This document shows positions 1 to 8,597 of a DNA stretch of 11,480 nt, piece by piece. The notes below the pieces were generated by a model that saw only the letters and a program-made list of their open reading frames with translations, ran no database searches and was not told the DNA's origin. The position numbers and the translations under genes were made by a program. Every line of letters starts with the position of its first letter. The stretch's first letter is position 1. Where the stretch lies: assembly GCA_947458775.1 (NCBI GenBank), contig CANGZX010000002.1:1-11480 (forward strand). Direction: 5' to 3'. This DNA is from Sphingobacteriaceae bacterium. Lineage in GTDB: Bacteria; Bacteroidota; Bacteroidia; Sphingobacteriales; Sphingobacteriaceae.

Positions 1-15
1 AGGTCCTTTTTTTAT

Positions 16-516
16 TTAAGAGAATTGAATAAGCACCTGGTTTTTCTCTACTTTATCTGAAGCTTTAATTTTGATAGATTTAATGGTCACATCTGCCGGA
101 GATTTAATGATGTTCTCCATCTTCATGGCTTCTAATACGAGTAAATTATCGCCTTTTTTAACCTCATCGCCTTCTTTTACCAAAACGGATAGTACCAAAC
201 CTGGCATGGGCGCTTTTAATTCGGCTACTTTTGCCGACTGCAGGTTATCTAAGCCCAATTGATGCAGTAAATCATCGAAACGATCTTTAATGGCTATGCT
301 ATAGGTATGGCCATTTACTTTAATAGAAGCCGTTTTTTCTTCTTTAGAGAATGAAACAATTTCTACCCGATAAGAAGTATTTTGATGCAGAATATGCAAT
401 AGGTTGTCCTTAATCACCAAAGTATCTAGGCTTACCGGAGCACCATTAACTGTCCAGGCACCTTGTGTTTCGTTTACTTCAAAATTGAATTTTTCGTTTA
501 CTTTTAGTTGGTACAT
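16..516 (-). CDS. Biotin carboxyl carrier protein (acyl-CoA carboxylase biotinyl subunit)
   Basis: This 166-residue carrier protein has a C-terminal biotinyl domain (about residues 97-166). The motif EAMKMEN places the biotinylated lysine at Lys132, and KAPMPGLVLSVLVKEGDEV is the typical first half of the domain. The N-terminal part (1-95) is a beta-rich, non-repetitive region with VNGHTYSIAIKDRF, as found in the carrier subunits or C-terminal parts of propionyl-/acetyl-CoA and oxaloacetate carboxylases. It has no Ala/Pro-rich linker of the E. coli AccB kind. The protein would carry CO2 from a biotin carboxylase to a carboxyltransferase. Neither partner is in the window, but a biotin carboxylase may follow beyond base 1. 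The start at 516 is 20 bases after the rsmE stop. The acyl-CoA specificity is unknown. Confidence 0.9.
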   Translation of the reverse strand: MYQLKVNEKFNFEVNETQGAWTVNGAPVSLDTLVIKDNLLHILHQNTSYRVEIVSFSKEEKTASIKVNGHTYSIAIKDRFDDLLHQLGLDNLQSAKVAELKAPMPGLVLSVLVKEGDEVKKGDNLLVLEAMKMENIIKSPADVTIKSIKIKASDKVEKNQVLIQFS

Positions 517-536
517 AGCCTGGGTTTTATACGAAG

Positions 537-1238
537 TTAACGATTCAATAAGTTAATCTCAAAACAGGCCGCTAAGGCTGCCGTCTCCGTACGCAAACGG
601 GCTTCGCCTAAGCTAATACCGGTATAACCGGCTGCTTGGGCCAAGGCTAGTTCTTGGGGCGTAAAGTCGCCCTCGGGACCAATAAGTATAATATAATGGC
701 CCAGTGGCTTAACAAGCTGAGCTAAAAGCGGCTTTTCACCTTCCATGCAGTGAGCTATAAAACCATTACCAGCTAAACCTTGCTGCATAAATTGTTTAAA
801 GGAAATAGCTTCATGTACTAACGGATGGTAGGCTTTGATAGATTGCTTTACCGCCGAGGTAATAATTTTGTTTAAACGTTCGGTTTTCACCTCCTTGCGC
901 TCTGAGCGGTCGCAAATAATGGGAGTAATGGTATCAATGCCTAGTTCGGTAGCTTTTTCTAAAAACCATTCTAGGCGTTCTATGTTTTTGGTAGGCGCTA
1001 CGGCTATATGTAAATAATGGTTGCGCTTGCCAAATTCTTGCTGGCTATGGGTAATCTGAAAAATGGTTTTTTTGGGATTGGCATCGGTAATTTGGGCGGT
1101 ATATTTCCCACCAGTGCCATCAACCAAAATTACTTCATCGTGTAGCTGCAAGCGCAATACCCGAATGGCGTGTTTACTCTCCTCTTCAGAAAGCATATAG
1201 GTAGGTAGTGTTATATCGGGTGTATAAAATAAATGCAT
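537..1238 (-). CDS. rsmE: 16S rRNA (uracil-1498-N3) methyltransferase RsmE
   Basis: This S-adenosylmethionine-dependent enzyme methylates N3 of U1498 in the decoding centre of the 30S subunit. Its 233 residues match the family. An N-terminal PUA-like RNA-binding domain (about 1-70) contains EEESKHAIRVLRLQLHDE. The SPOUT domain (about 73-233) contains EKATELGID, then the knot motifs LIGPEGDFTPQE (185-196) and LGEARLRTETAALAA (210-224), which bind the cofactor. The ATG at 1238 lies five bases after the upstream stop. Nothing looks damaged. Its location in this cluster probably reflects shared expression rather than a shared pathway. Confidence 0.95.
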   Translation of the reverse strand: MHLFYTPDITLPTYMLSEEESKHAIRVLRLQLHDEVILVDGTGGKYTAQITDANPKKTIFQITHSQQEFGKRNHYLHIAVAPTKNIERLEWFLEKATELGIDTITPIICDRSERKEVKTERLNKIITSAVKQSIKAYHPLVHEAISFKQFMQQGLAGNGFIAHCMEGEKPLLAQLVKPLGHYIILIGPEGDFTPQELALAQAAGYTGISLGEARLRTETAALAACFEINLLNR

Positions 1239-1243
1239 AGGCT

Positions 1244-2569
1244 TTAATGCAAATCCACCGCATCATCGGGATTAATAACCAATTGCAAACGAATAGATTC
1301 GATGTTTTGCTCCGTCTTTTTTAATACGGTAAGCGTATAGCCATTAAATTCCATTTGTTCGCCCACTTCAGGTATTTTACCAAACACATCGCCAACTAAA
1401 CCTGCCATGGTATCATAATCGCCATCTTCAGGCAAATCATGAGGCAAGTATTCATTTACATCGTATACACTAGCAGCTGCGTTCACAATAAATTCGCCAT
1501 CAGATATTTTTTCTACAATTGGTTTTTCTTCATCGTATTCATCTTGAATTTCACCCACCAATTCTTCTACAATATCTTCTAGCGTAACCATACCGGCGGT
1601 GCCGCCAAATTCGTCTAATACAATGGCAATTTGAATGCGTTTTTGCTGAAACTCACTCATTAAATCGTTAATTTTCTTAGTCTCCGGAATAAAGTAAGGT
1701 TTGCGAATAATATCGGCAATAAGCACTTCCTTTTGTTCCACTAAAATGGGCAACACATCTTTTGCGTGAATAATACCAACTATTTTATCGATGGTATCTT
1801 CAAATACCGGAATGCGAGAATAGCCTTCTTTGATGATATAGTCTAAAACTTCGGCAGTAGGTGTTTCTAATTCAATGCCCGAAATTTTCGTTCGAGGTAC
1901 CATGATATTTTTAACCACACGTTCATTAAAATCGAATACATTTTTAATCAGTTCGTGCTCATTGGTTTCTAAAGCTCCACTCTCTTTTCCCTGATCGAGA
2001 AGATATTGCAACTCTTCGGAACTATGGTGCGCCTCGTGACCTGCGCTAGTGTGTATACCGAACAATTTTAGAATGAGGTTAGCAAAGCCGTTTAACAACC
2101 AAATAAATGGTCTAAAAACTAAATAAAATGCATGCAAAGGCAAGGCTATACCAAGTGTGGTATTCACTGGGCGTTGTATGGCAAAAGATTTTGGAGCCAA
2201 TTCGCCAAATACAATGTGCATGATGGTAATTAACGTAAAGGCAATAATTGGGGCAGCGGTTCCCGAAAAAGAAACTATGGTTTCGGGGCTAGCGCCAAAA
2301 GTTAGCAATAAATTATGAAGTACTTCTTCCATTACCCGTTCTCCAACCCAACCTAAACCCAAAGAGGCTAGGGTAATACCCAATTGCGTAGCGGCTAAGT
2401 AGCCATCTAAATGCTGGGTGATGTGTTTTGCTATCCGGGCAATGCGGTTGCCTGTTTTTACTTTAATCTCTATTTGAGAGGCACGCACTTTTACAATGGC
2501 AAATTCTGCTGCCACAAAAAACCCGTTTAAAAAGACTAAGAAAAAAGTTAAAAAAATCTGGAATCCCAT
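1244..2569 (-). CDS. HlyC/CorC (CNNM) family protein with CBS pair, probable divalent-cation transporter
   Basis: This is a 441-residue membrane protein with the standard three-part layout. A CNNM transmembrane domain (about residues 1-165) includes GFFVAAEFAIVKVRASQIE and FGELAPKSFAIQ. A pair of CBS domains (about 215-340) includes VPRTKI, SRIPVFED and LDEFGGTAGMVTLEDIVEE. A C-terminal CorC/HlyC domain spans about 355-432. Studied relatives export Mg2+ (bacterial CorC/MpfA, mammalian CNNM), and nucleotide binding to the CBS pair regulates them. The linker before the CBS pair holds a small histidine cluster (His173, His178, His181, His182). Gliding-motility GldE is a paralogue in Bacteroidota, but no gld genes lie here, so I prefer the general transporter call. 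The common name hemolysin is historical. Confidence 0.9.
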   Translation of the reverse strand: MGFQIFLTFFLVFLNGFFVAAEFAIVKVRASQIEIKVKTGNRIARIAKHITQHLDGYLAATQLGITLASLGLGWVGERVMEEVLHNLLLTFGASPETIVSFSGTAAPIIAFTLITIMHIVFGELAPKSFAIQRPVNTTLGIALPLHAFYLVFRPFIWLLNGFANLILKLFGIHTSAGHEAHHSSEELQYLLDQGKESGALETNEHELIKNVFDFNERVVKNIMVPRTKISGIELETPTAEVLDYIIKEGYSRIPVFEDTIDKIVGIIHAKDVLPILVEQKEVLIADIIRKPYFIPETKKINDLMSEFQQKRIQIAIVLDEFGGTAGMVTLEDIVEELVGEIQDEYDEEKPIVEKISDGEFIVNAAASVYDVNEYLPHDLPEDGDYDTMAGLVGDVFGKIPEVGEQMEFNGYTLTVLKKTEQNIESIRLQLVINPDDAVDLH

Positions 2570-2573
2570 ATAA

Positions 2574-3119
2574 TTACTTAGTTAAAAAGGTTTTTTGATA
2601 CAAAGCTAGACTCTCTTCGATTACTTTGTGTGCATAGCGTTTGCCTAATAAATGCTCAATACTCACTTTTTTGTCTTCTAGTGCCTTATAATCTTTAAAA
2701 AAACGAACAATTTCTGTCATGGCATGCGGTGGCAATTCGCTTAAATCATCAATGTAATTTACAGACATATCGTGGTTGGCAACGGCAATAATTTTATCAT
2801 CTTGTTCGCCCTGATCCACCATGTGCATTACACCAATTACCTTGGCTTCAATAATGGTTAATGGGTATACATCTACTGAACAAAGTACCAAAATATCTAA
2901 TGGATCTTTATCGTCGCAATAGGTTTGTGGAATGAAGCCGTAATTGGCCGGATACATAACCGATGAAAACAAAACACGATCTAATTTGATTAAACCCGAA
3001 GCCTTATCAATTTCGTATTTGGCTTTAGACCCTTTAGGAATTTCAATAATGGCGTTTACCAAATCGGGGATATGGTCGCCGGGAGATACTTGGTGCCAGG
3101 GATGGTCGTCTGTACTCAT
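2574..3119 (-). CDS. ppa: Soluble inorganic pyrophosphatase, family I
   Basis: This cytoplasmic enzyme hydrolyses pyrophosphate to two phosphates with Mg2+, pulling biosynthetic reactions forward. At 181 residues it has the usual bacterial length. Active-site elements are [13 protein letters not shown] (residues 26-38), Arg48, YPANYGFIP (56-64), the metal-binding DKDPLD (Asp70, Asp72, Asp75) and Asp102, Asp107 and Lys109 (DQGEQDDK). These correspond to E. coli Asp65, Asp67, Asp70, Asp97, Asp102 and Lys104. The residue after the first motif aspartate is Lys where the classical signature has a small or acidic residue. The other catalytic positions are kept, so activity is expected. The start is two bases after the DedA gene and the next gene follows after four bases. 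Confidence 0.96.
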   Translation of the reverse strand: MSTDDHPWHQVSPGDHIPDLVNAIIEIPKGSKAKYEIDKASGLIKLDRVLFSSVMYPANYGFIPQTYCDDKDPLDILVLCSVDVYPLTIIEAKVIGVMHMVDQGEQDDKIIAVANHDMSVNYIDDLSELPPHAMTEIVRFFKDYKALEDKKVSIEHLLGKRYAHKVIEESLALYQKTFLTK

Positions 3120-3121
3120 AA

Positions 3122-3784
3122 TTATTTTGTTTCCTCGGTATCGCTTCCGGCCGCATCACCGGAAAAGGTATTTTTTAAATAGGTCCACACTAGCGGAAGC
3201 GCTGTAATCACTATAAATCCTACAATGATGTAAAATAAATAGTCATTAATTTGCTGCTGAAATTTACGACCCAAGAAATAACCTAACAAAGTTAAGGATG
3301 AAATCCATAGAACTGCTCCCGAAACATTATAAAATGCAAATTTCTTAGAATCTAGGCCTACCACGCCAGCAAAAATGGGAGCAAAAGTGCGTACAATAGG
3401 AATAAATCTTCCCATAATTAGCGCAAATGCTCCTTGTTTTTGATAATAAGCTTCGGCAGCTCTTAAATAACGTTGTTTGAAGAAAAAAGTATCTTTTCGT
3501 TGGTAAAGTAGTGGGCCAGTTTTTCGACCAAACCAATAACCTACAAAATTTCCTAAAATGGCAGCAGCAATTAAACCCAAAATAAGAACTATAATACTTA
3601 CATCTAAGCGATCGGTGGCTACAAACATGCCGGCTAAAAACAATAAATAATCACCTGGTAAGAAAAAACCAAAAAATAGGCCAGTTTCTGCAAAGATTAC
3701 AAAAAGCAATACATAAAACCCTCCTTCTCGGAGTAATTCTACGGGATTAATTAGTTGCTGAATAAACTCCCAAAATTGGTGCAT
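3122..3784 (-). CDS. DedA family (SNARE-associated/VTT domain) membrane protein
   Basis: This inner-membrane protein has 220 residues. The DedA signatures are [15 protein letters not shown] (residues 31-45, with Glu33 and the acidic Asp45 after the Pro-Gly) and [19 protein letters not shown] (125-143, with Arg126 and Arg132). Both form the re-entrant, substrate-handling halves of the fold. Several hydrophobic helices follow, then a hydrophilic acidic tail ([13 protein letters not shown]). Family members are proton-motive-force-dependent, and some (UptA type) return undecaprenyl phosphate across the membrane. Others affect envelope stress or drug tolerance. The exact substrate cannot be read from sequence. 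The ATG at 3784 is preceded by purine-rich AGAGAAG at a plausible distance. The pyrophosphatase gene starts two bases after the stop. Confidence 0.92.
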   Translation of the reverse strand: MHQFWEFIQQLINPVELLREGGFYVLLFVIFAETGLFFGFFLPGDYLLFLAGMFVATDRLDVSIIVLILGLIAAAILGNFVGYWFGRKTGPLLYQRKDTFFFKQRYLRAAEAYYQKQGAFALIMGRFIPIVRTFAPIFAGVVGLDSKKFAFYNVSGAVLWISSLTLLGYFLGRKFQQQINDYLFYIIVGFIVITALPLVWTYLKNTFSGDAAGSDTEETK

Positions 3785-3800
3785 AGCTTCTCTATCTGTA

Positions 3801-3823
3801 AATCTACATTAAAATTGTAGACT
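3801..3823 (-). other. Short stem-loop between nuoN and the DedA gene
   Basis: On the coding strand, AGTCTACA (overlapping the nuoN stop) can pair with TGTAGATT across a seven-base AT-rich loop. This gives eight pairs including one G-U. There is no T-tract after it, and the stem is AT-rich, so it is at best a weak terminator, processing site or mRNA-stability element. It could be chance. It is the only dyad I noticed in the gaps between genes. Confidence 0.25.
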
Positions 3824-5204
3824 AAAACAGATTAGAAATAAAATTAGGATAAATTCCAATCAAAACACTAATGATTGTGGTACAAGCCAATACCCAATTA
3901 AAAACGGTAGGCACCGCAATGGTTTTACGCTCGGCAGGTTGAAAATACATGGCTACTACCACCTTTAAATAATAGAAAACACCCATTACAGCCAATAGTG
4001 CGGCGGCTATAGTTAAGAAAATATGGTACTCGGCTAGTACCTGAGAAAAAGCCATAAACTTACCAATAAACCCAGCTGTAAGCGGAATACCCGCCAGTGA
4101 TAACATAGAAATGGTTAAACAAAAGGCTAAAAATGGATTGCTTTTCCCCAAACCCTTAAAGGCCTCAAACTGGTCGGAACCGGTTTGTTCTTTCACTAAA
4201 ATAAACACCGAAAACGCAGCAATGGTAGAAACCGTATAAGCGGTAGCATACACAAAAACAGTATTTGATGAACTTGCGCCAAGGGCTACCACCGCAAATA
4301 ATAAATAGCCAACATGCGAAATACCCGAATAGGCCAACATGCGTTTAAAGCTATGCTGGTAGATGGCGGTAATATTTCCTACCGCTAGCGTAGCCACGGT
4401 AATTACCAAAATAACTGGCAGCCAGAAATCGTGAAGTGGTGCAAAACAAAATTGGAAGATGCGTAAGAAAGCAGCAAAACCAGCAGTTTTTACCACGGTA
4501 CTCATAAAGGCGGTAATCAAACTTGGCGATCCTTCGTATACATCTGGAGCCCAAAAATGGAAAGGTGCTGCTCCAATTTTGAAACTTAAACCCACTAAAA
4601 GCAACAATAAACCAATATAAAACATCGGCGATAAACCAGTAAGAGCACCAGCCAAAACGTAGTTTTTAATTACCTCTAAATCAAAAGAACCCGTAGCGCC
4701 ATATAATAAGGTAATGCCAAACAGTAAAAAGCCCGTTGAAAACGCACCCATTAAAAAGTATTTTAAAGAGGCTTCGTTAGATGCTGCACTTTTCTTTTTT
4801 ATACCTGCTAAAATGTATAAACTCACCGACATGATTTCGATACCAATGAATAACATCGATAAATTGTGGTAAGAAAGCATCACCAGCATGCCTGCCAAGG
4901 CAAATAAAATAATAGCGTAGTATTCTGATAAATGTTCGCTAATACGTTCGAAATAAGCTTTAGAAATAAGCAAAATTAAACCCGTAGCTACAATACAAAT
5001 GGCCGAAAAAGCCACCGCAAAATTATCGAACAACATCATGCCGCTAAAAATTGGCTGTGCGTTTGTATTCCATTCGGCTAGGTTAAGACCCAATGCAGCA
5101 ACCAGCCCTACTAGTGTAACCGGCAGTACCGCTTTTTTGGCGTTAAATACCCCCAGATACAATACCAAAAGGGCTAAAATGGAAAGGGTGATGATGGCGT
5201 TCAT
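3822..5204 (-). CDS. nuoN: NADH-quinone oxidoreductase subunit N
   Basis: This is the proximal antiporter-like subunit (ND2 homologue) and the last gene of the nuo set. Its 460 residues are a little shorter than the 485 of E. coli. Expected residues are Glu123 (GIEIMSVSLY; E. coli Glu133), Lys209 (SFKIGAAPFHFWAPDVYEG; Lys217), Lys239 (VKTAGFAAF; Lys247) and Lys382 (GFIGKFMAF; Lys395). The terminal TAG is part of a short possible hairpin before the next gene. The 37-base gap that follows is the longest in the window and is a reasonable candidate for the end of the nuo unit, although no strong terminator is present. Confidence 0.98.
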   Translation of the reverse strand: MNAIITLSILALLVLYLGVFNAKKAVLPVTLVGLVAALGLNLAEWNTNAQPIFSGMMLFDNFAVAFSAICIVATGLILLISKAYFERISEHLSEYYAIILFALAGMLVMLSYHNLSMLFIGIEIMSVSLYILAGIKKKSAASNEASLKYFLMGAFSTGFLLFGITLLYGATGSFDLEVIKNYVLAGALTGLSPMFYIGLLLLLVGLSFKIGAAPFHFWAPDVYEGSPSLITAFMSTVVKTAGFAAFLRIFQFCFAPLHDFWLPVILVITVATLAVGNITAIYQHSFKRMLAYSGISHVGYLLFAVVALGASSSNTVFVYATAYTVSTIAAFSVFILVKEQTGSDQFEAFKGLGKSNPFLAFCLTISMLSLAGIPLTAGFIGKFMAFSQVLAEYHIFLTIAAALLAVMGVFYYLKVVVAMYFQPAERKTIAVPTVFNWVLACTTIISVLIGIYPNFISNLF

Positions 5205-5205
5205 A

Positions 5206-6669
5206 TTAGTGTATGGCTATAATTTTTGCGTTAACTACTTGTAATAAAGAGTTAACGGCCGGTTCGGTAAGGTTTAAAATAGGTTGTGGAAACACCCCAA
5301 TTAAAATAATTAGGCCGCAAATGGTATAGAGTACCATTTTTTCGGTAAAATCTAAATCAGCAAAAGCAGCGGTAACTTTATTGCTTTCGCCAAGCATGAT
5401 GTGTTGGTAAGCACGCAACATATATACTGCACCAAAAATGATGGTTAGGCCGGCAATAACCGCCGCCCAAAGGTTGTATTGATATAAGCCCATCAATAGT
5501 AAAAATTCGCCAATGAAGCCGTTAGTTAATGGCAGAGCTACCGAGCCCAATAACACAATTAAAAAGGTAATGGCTAATTGTGGTGCCGATTTAGCAATAC
5601 CACCCATAGCACTCATTTCACGGGTACCCAAGCGGCGAATGATGATATCTAATACAAAGAACATTCCCACCACATTGATACCGTGGTTCAACATCTGTAT
5701 CATGGCACCTTGCAAACCCTGTACATTCCATACAAAAATACCGGCGGCAATTAAACCCACGTGGCTAATAGACGAATAGGCTACCAAGCGTTTTACGTCT
5801 TTTTGCGTAAAGGCAATAATAGCGGCATACACCACACCAATAATAGATAAAGCCAAAGCAATAGGTCCCCACTGATTAAAGCCAAGCGGAGCGATGGGAA
5901 TTAACCAACGAATAACACCGTAAATACCCATTTTTAACATGATACCCGAAAGCAACATGGTTCCGGCGGTAGGCGCCTCGGTATAGGTATCGGGCTGCCA
6001 GGTATGAAATGGGAAAATAGGCATCTTAATAGCAAAGGCAATAAAGAAGGCTAAAAATACCCAACCTTGCGTTTGTGCATCGAGGTTTAGGGCATAAAAA
6101 TCTTGAATGGCAAAGGTTTTTCCTGGGGTTTGTAGGTGTAAAAAGATGATGGCTATGAGCATCAACAAACTACCAAAAATGGTGTACACAAAAAATTTGA
6201 GGTTTACTTGTATACGATTTGCGCCACCCCAAAGCGCACAAATAAAATAAATAGGAATAAGGGCTGCTTCCCAACCTACATAAAATAAAAAGGCATCTAA
6301 AGCGGTAAACACTACCAATAAACCCGCCTGCATAAAAAATAGCAAGGCGTAAAAAGCATTTGGATTATCGTATTCGTGTTTGGTGCTGGCCAATACAATA
6401 AGCGGAACCAAAATATTGGTTAATAAAACCAATAACATGCTAATGCCATCGATGCCTAGCGTAAAACGGATGCCTTGAGAGGCTATCCAAGGGAAATCTA
6501 CCAAGAATTGGGTGCCACCGTTCGGGTTAAACACGCTTAATACAAGCGTAGTAAAGAACAATGGTAATAAAGATGCACCAAATGCCCATTTTTTAACGCT
6601 CGTTCCTTTTATTAAAGCGACTAAGCTGAGTGCTAGCGGAAAAAGTATAATAAGTAATAAGTGGTTCAT
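5206..6669 (-). CDS. nuoM: NADH-quinone oxidoreductase subunit M
   Basis: This is the central antiporter-like proton-pumping subunit (ND4 homologue) of complex I. Its 487 residues agree with the family and contain about 14 hydrophobic segments. The functional residues are visible: Glu134 (VGWEAALIPIYF; E. coli Glu144), Lys215 (AIKMPIFPFHTWQPD; Lys234), Lys246 (SGIMLKMGIYG; Lys265), His329 (MLNHGIN) and Glu388 (GFIGEFLLL; Glu407). The last residue is Glu where NuoL and NuoN have Lys, which distinguishes NuoM from its paralogues. The ATG at 6669 lies three bases after the nuoL stop, and nuoN begins one base after the nuoM stop. Confidence 0.98.
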   Translation of the reverse strand: MNHLLLIILFPLALSLVALIKGTSVKKWAFGASLLPLFFTTLVLSVFNPNGGTQFLVDFPWIASQGIRFTLGIDGISMLLVLLTNILVPLIVLASTKHEYDNPNAFYALLFFMQAGLLVVFTALDAFLFYVGWEAALIPIYFICALWGGANRIQVNLKFFVYTIFGSLLMLIAIIFLHLQTPGKTFAIQDFYALNLDAQTQGWVFLAFFIAFAIKMPIFPFHTWQPDTYTEAPTAGTMLLSGIMLKMGIYGVIRWLIPIAPLGFNQWGPIALALSIIGVVYAAIIAFTQKDVKRLVAYSSISHVGLIAAGIFVWNVQGLQGAMIQMLNHGINVVGMFFVLDIIIRRLGTREMSAMGGIAKSAPQLAITFLIVLLGSVALPLTNGFIGEFLLLMGLYQYNLWAAVIAGLTIIFGAVYMLRAYQHIMLGESNKVTAAFADLDFTEKMVLYTICGLIILIGVFPQPILNLTEPAVNSLLQVVNAKIIAIH

Positions 6670-6672
6670 CGC

Positions 6673-8586
6673 TTATGCTAAATAGTAAAATCCGTAAATC
6701 AATAGGGCCACAATGCCGGCCACCATCATAAAAATATAAAAGCCTACGTTTCCTGTTTGAATAAGGCGTAAGGTTTTGCTGGCCTCCTTAGCCGTAGTAC
6801 CGGCTCCGTTTACCAAACCATCAATACCCAATTTATCAACTACCTTATAAAAGAAGGTAGAAATAGCATCTAATGGGCGGGTAATGAGCGCTTCGTACAC
6901 TTCATCGATATAAAATTTATGATACGAAAGCTTGGATAAAAACGAGCGATTTTCTGCATCGCTAATAGGTAATACTTTTCGGCTTACGTAAGTTACATAG
7001 GCAATACCAATAGCCAGCAATGCTGCACCCACCGAAATGCCCATTAACAGGTATTCGGTAGCATGATCTAAAGGTACTGCTTCTCCGGATACCGCTTTGG
7101 TATACACCAACACCGGACTTAAGAATTGAGCTAACCAGTGGTGGCCTCCCAATACTTCGGGGACGCCAATTAATCCGCCAAACACCGAAAGTATAGCCAA
7201 TACCACCAAAGGAATGGTCATTGATTTTGGTGATTCGTGCAGGTGTTTTTCTTGTTCTTTTGTACCACGGAACGAACCCCAAAAGGTTAGGAACAACATG
7301 CGGAACATGTAAAAAGCGGTAAGCATAGCACCCAATACTCCAATTACCCATAGGGTTGGATTGTGCTCGTACACATGAGCTAAAATTTCATCTTTTGAGA
7401 AGAAACCCGAAAACGGAGGCAAGCCCGAAATGGCAATGGTTCCCATCAACATGGTGAAAAAAGTAATAGGCAGTTTGGATTTTAAGCCGCCCATGTTGCG
7501 CATATCTTGTTCGTGGTGCATGGCATGAATTACCGAACCTGCTCCTAAGAATAACAAGGCTTTAAAAAAGGCGTGGGTAATTACATGGAAAAAAGCTCCG
7601 GTATAGGCACCTACGCCTAAACCTAAAAACATATAGCCCAATTGCGAAACGGTAGAGTAAGCCAATACCTTTTTAATATCGTTTTGGGTGATGGCAATTA
7701 AAGCAGCTACAATGGCTGTACTCAAACCAACAATGGCCACAATATTCATAGTGAGTGGCGCCAAGGTAAATAAGATATTAGAGCGGGCAATCATGTAGAT
7801 ACCGGCTGTAACCATGGTAGCAGCGTGAATTAAAGCCGATACAGGTGTTGGACCAGCCATGGCATCGGGTAACCAGGTAAATAATGGCAATTGTGCCGAT
7901 TTACCGGTGGCTCCCACAAATAACAAGAGCGTAATTACTACTAAAATGGTGCTTCCTGACGGCAATAAAGCGGCTTGGGGGAACACATTGGCAAATTCTA
8001 CACTGCCAAAAGTGCTGTATATAAAGAAAACTGCTAATAGAAAACCTAAATCGCCAATGCGGTTCATTACAAATGCTTTCTTGGCGGCACTTGCGTAGTT
8101 TACATTGGTAAACCAAAATCCAATTAATAAGTACGAACACAAGCCTACGCCTTCCCAACCAATAAATAAGACCACGTAATTGCTTCCCAAAACAAGCAAA
8201 AGCATGAAAAAGATGAAGAGGTTTAAGTAAGCGAAAAATTTAGCAAAACCACCATCGTTGTGCATGTAGCCGGCAGAATATACATGGATTAAAAAGCCTA
8301 TTCCCGTAACTATAAGCAACATAATGCTACTCAAAGGATCTACTAAAAAAGAGAATGGAATGCGTAAAGCGCCTACCTGAATCCAATCGAATAATGGAAC
8401 GGTGAACGATTTTACATCCGATGCATTCAGTTCTAAAAAGATGCCTAGGCTTAGCGCAAAAGAGGCCAAGATGGCTACACTACCTATCCAAGATACGAGT
8501 GTTTTGGACCAAAAATTTCGGCCCAAGCCATTAATAAGAAAACCTATTAAGGGGAAAAGAGGAATTAACCAAACTAAATTTATCAT
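6673..8586 (-). CDS. nuoL: NADH-quinone oxidoreductase subunit L
   Basis: This is the distal antiporter-like subunit (ND5 homologue), including the C-terminal lateral helix that runs along the membrane arm. I place the start at the ATG at 8586, giving 637 residues beginning MINLVWLIPLFPLIG. A longer reading from a GTG at 8604 would overlap nuoK by seven bases and add six residues not typical of the family. With this start the key residues match E. coli numbering almost exactly: Glu145 (GWEGVG), Asp179, Lys229 (TGKSAQLPL), His254 (ALIHAATM), His334, His338, Lys342 and Lys398 (FFSKDEIL). The C-terminal region holds the lateral helix (about residues 545-605) and a final membrane anchor. nuoM starts three bases after the stop. 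All proton-path residues checked are intact. Confidence 0.97.
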   Translation of the reverse strand: MINLVWLIPLFPLIGFLINGLGRNFWSKTLVSWIGSVAILASFALSLGIFLELNASDVKSFTVPLFDWIQVGALRIPFSFLVDPLSSIMLLIVTGIGFLIHVYSAGYMHNDGGFAKFFAYLNLFIFFMLLLVLGSNYVVLFIGWEGVGLCSYLLIGFWFTNVNYASAAKKAFVMNRIGDLGFLLAVFFIYSTFGSVEFANVFPQAALLPSGSTILVVITLLLFVGATGKSAQLPLFTWLPDAMAGPTPVSALIHAATMVTAGIYMIARSNILFTLAPLTMNIVAIVGLSTAIVAALIAITQNDIKKVLAYSTVSQLGYMFLGLGVGAYTGAFFHVITHAFFKALLFLGAGSVIHAMHHEQDMRNMGGLKSKLPITFFTMLMGTIAISGLPPFSGFFSKDEILAHVYEHNPTLWVIGVLGAMLTAFYMFRMLFLTFWGSFRGTKEQEKHLHESPKSMTIPLVVLAILSVFGGLIGVPEVLGGHHWLAQFLSPVLVYTKAVSGEAVPLDHATEYLLMGISVGAALLAIGIAYVTYVSRKVLPISDAENRSFLSKLSYHKFYIDEVYEALITRPLDAISTFFYKVVDKLGIDGLVNGAGTTAKEASKTLRLIQTGNVGFYIFMMVAGIVALLIYGFYYLA

Positions 8587-8597
8587 GTACGCTGTGT

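Noticed and set aside
1..15. Possible terminator after the biotin-carrier gene
   Set aside because: Only 15 bases are visible. They contain an A-rich run on the coding strand but no hairpin and no T-tract in the correct direction.
1244..2569. Gliding protein GldE
   Set aside because: It shares the CNNM/CBS architecture, but no gldD, ssb or mutY neighbours are present, so the specific name is not supported.
6962..7351. Minus-strand open frame of 129 codons inside nuoL
   Set aside because: It lies in an alternative frame within the intact nuoL coding sequence, and its composition (many Arg, Trp, Cys, Tyr) is typical of an off-frame reading.
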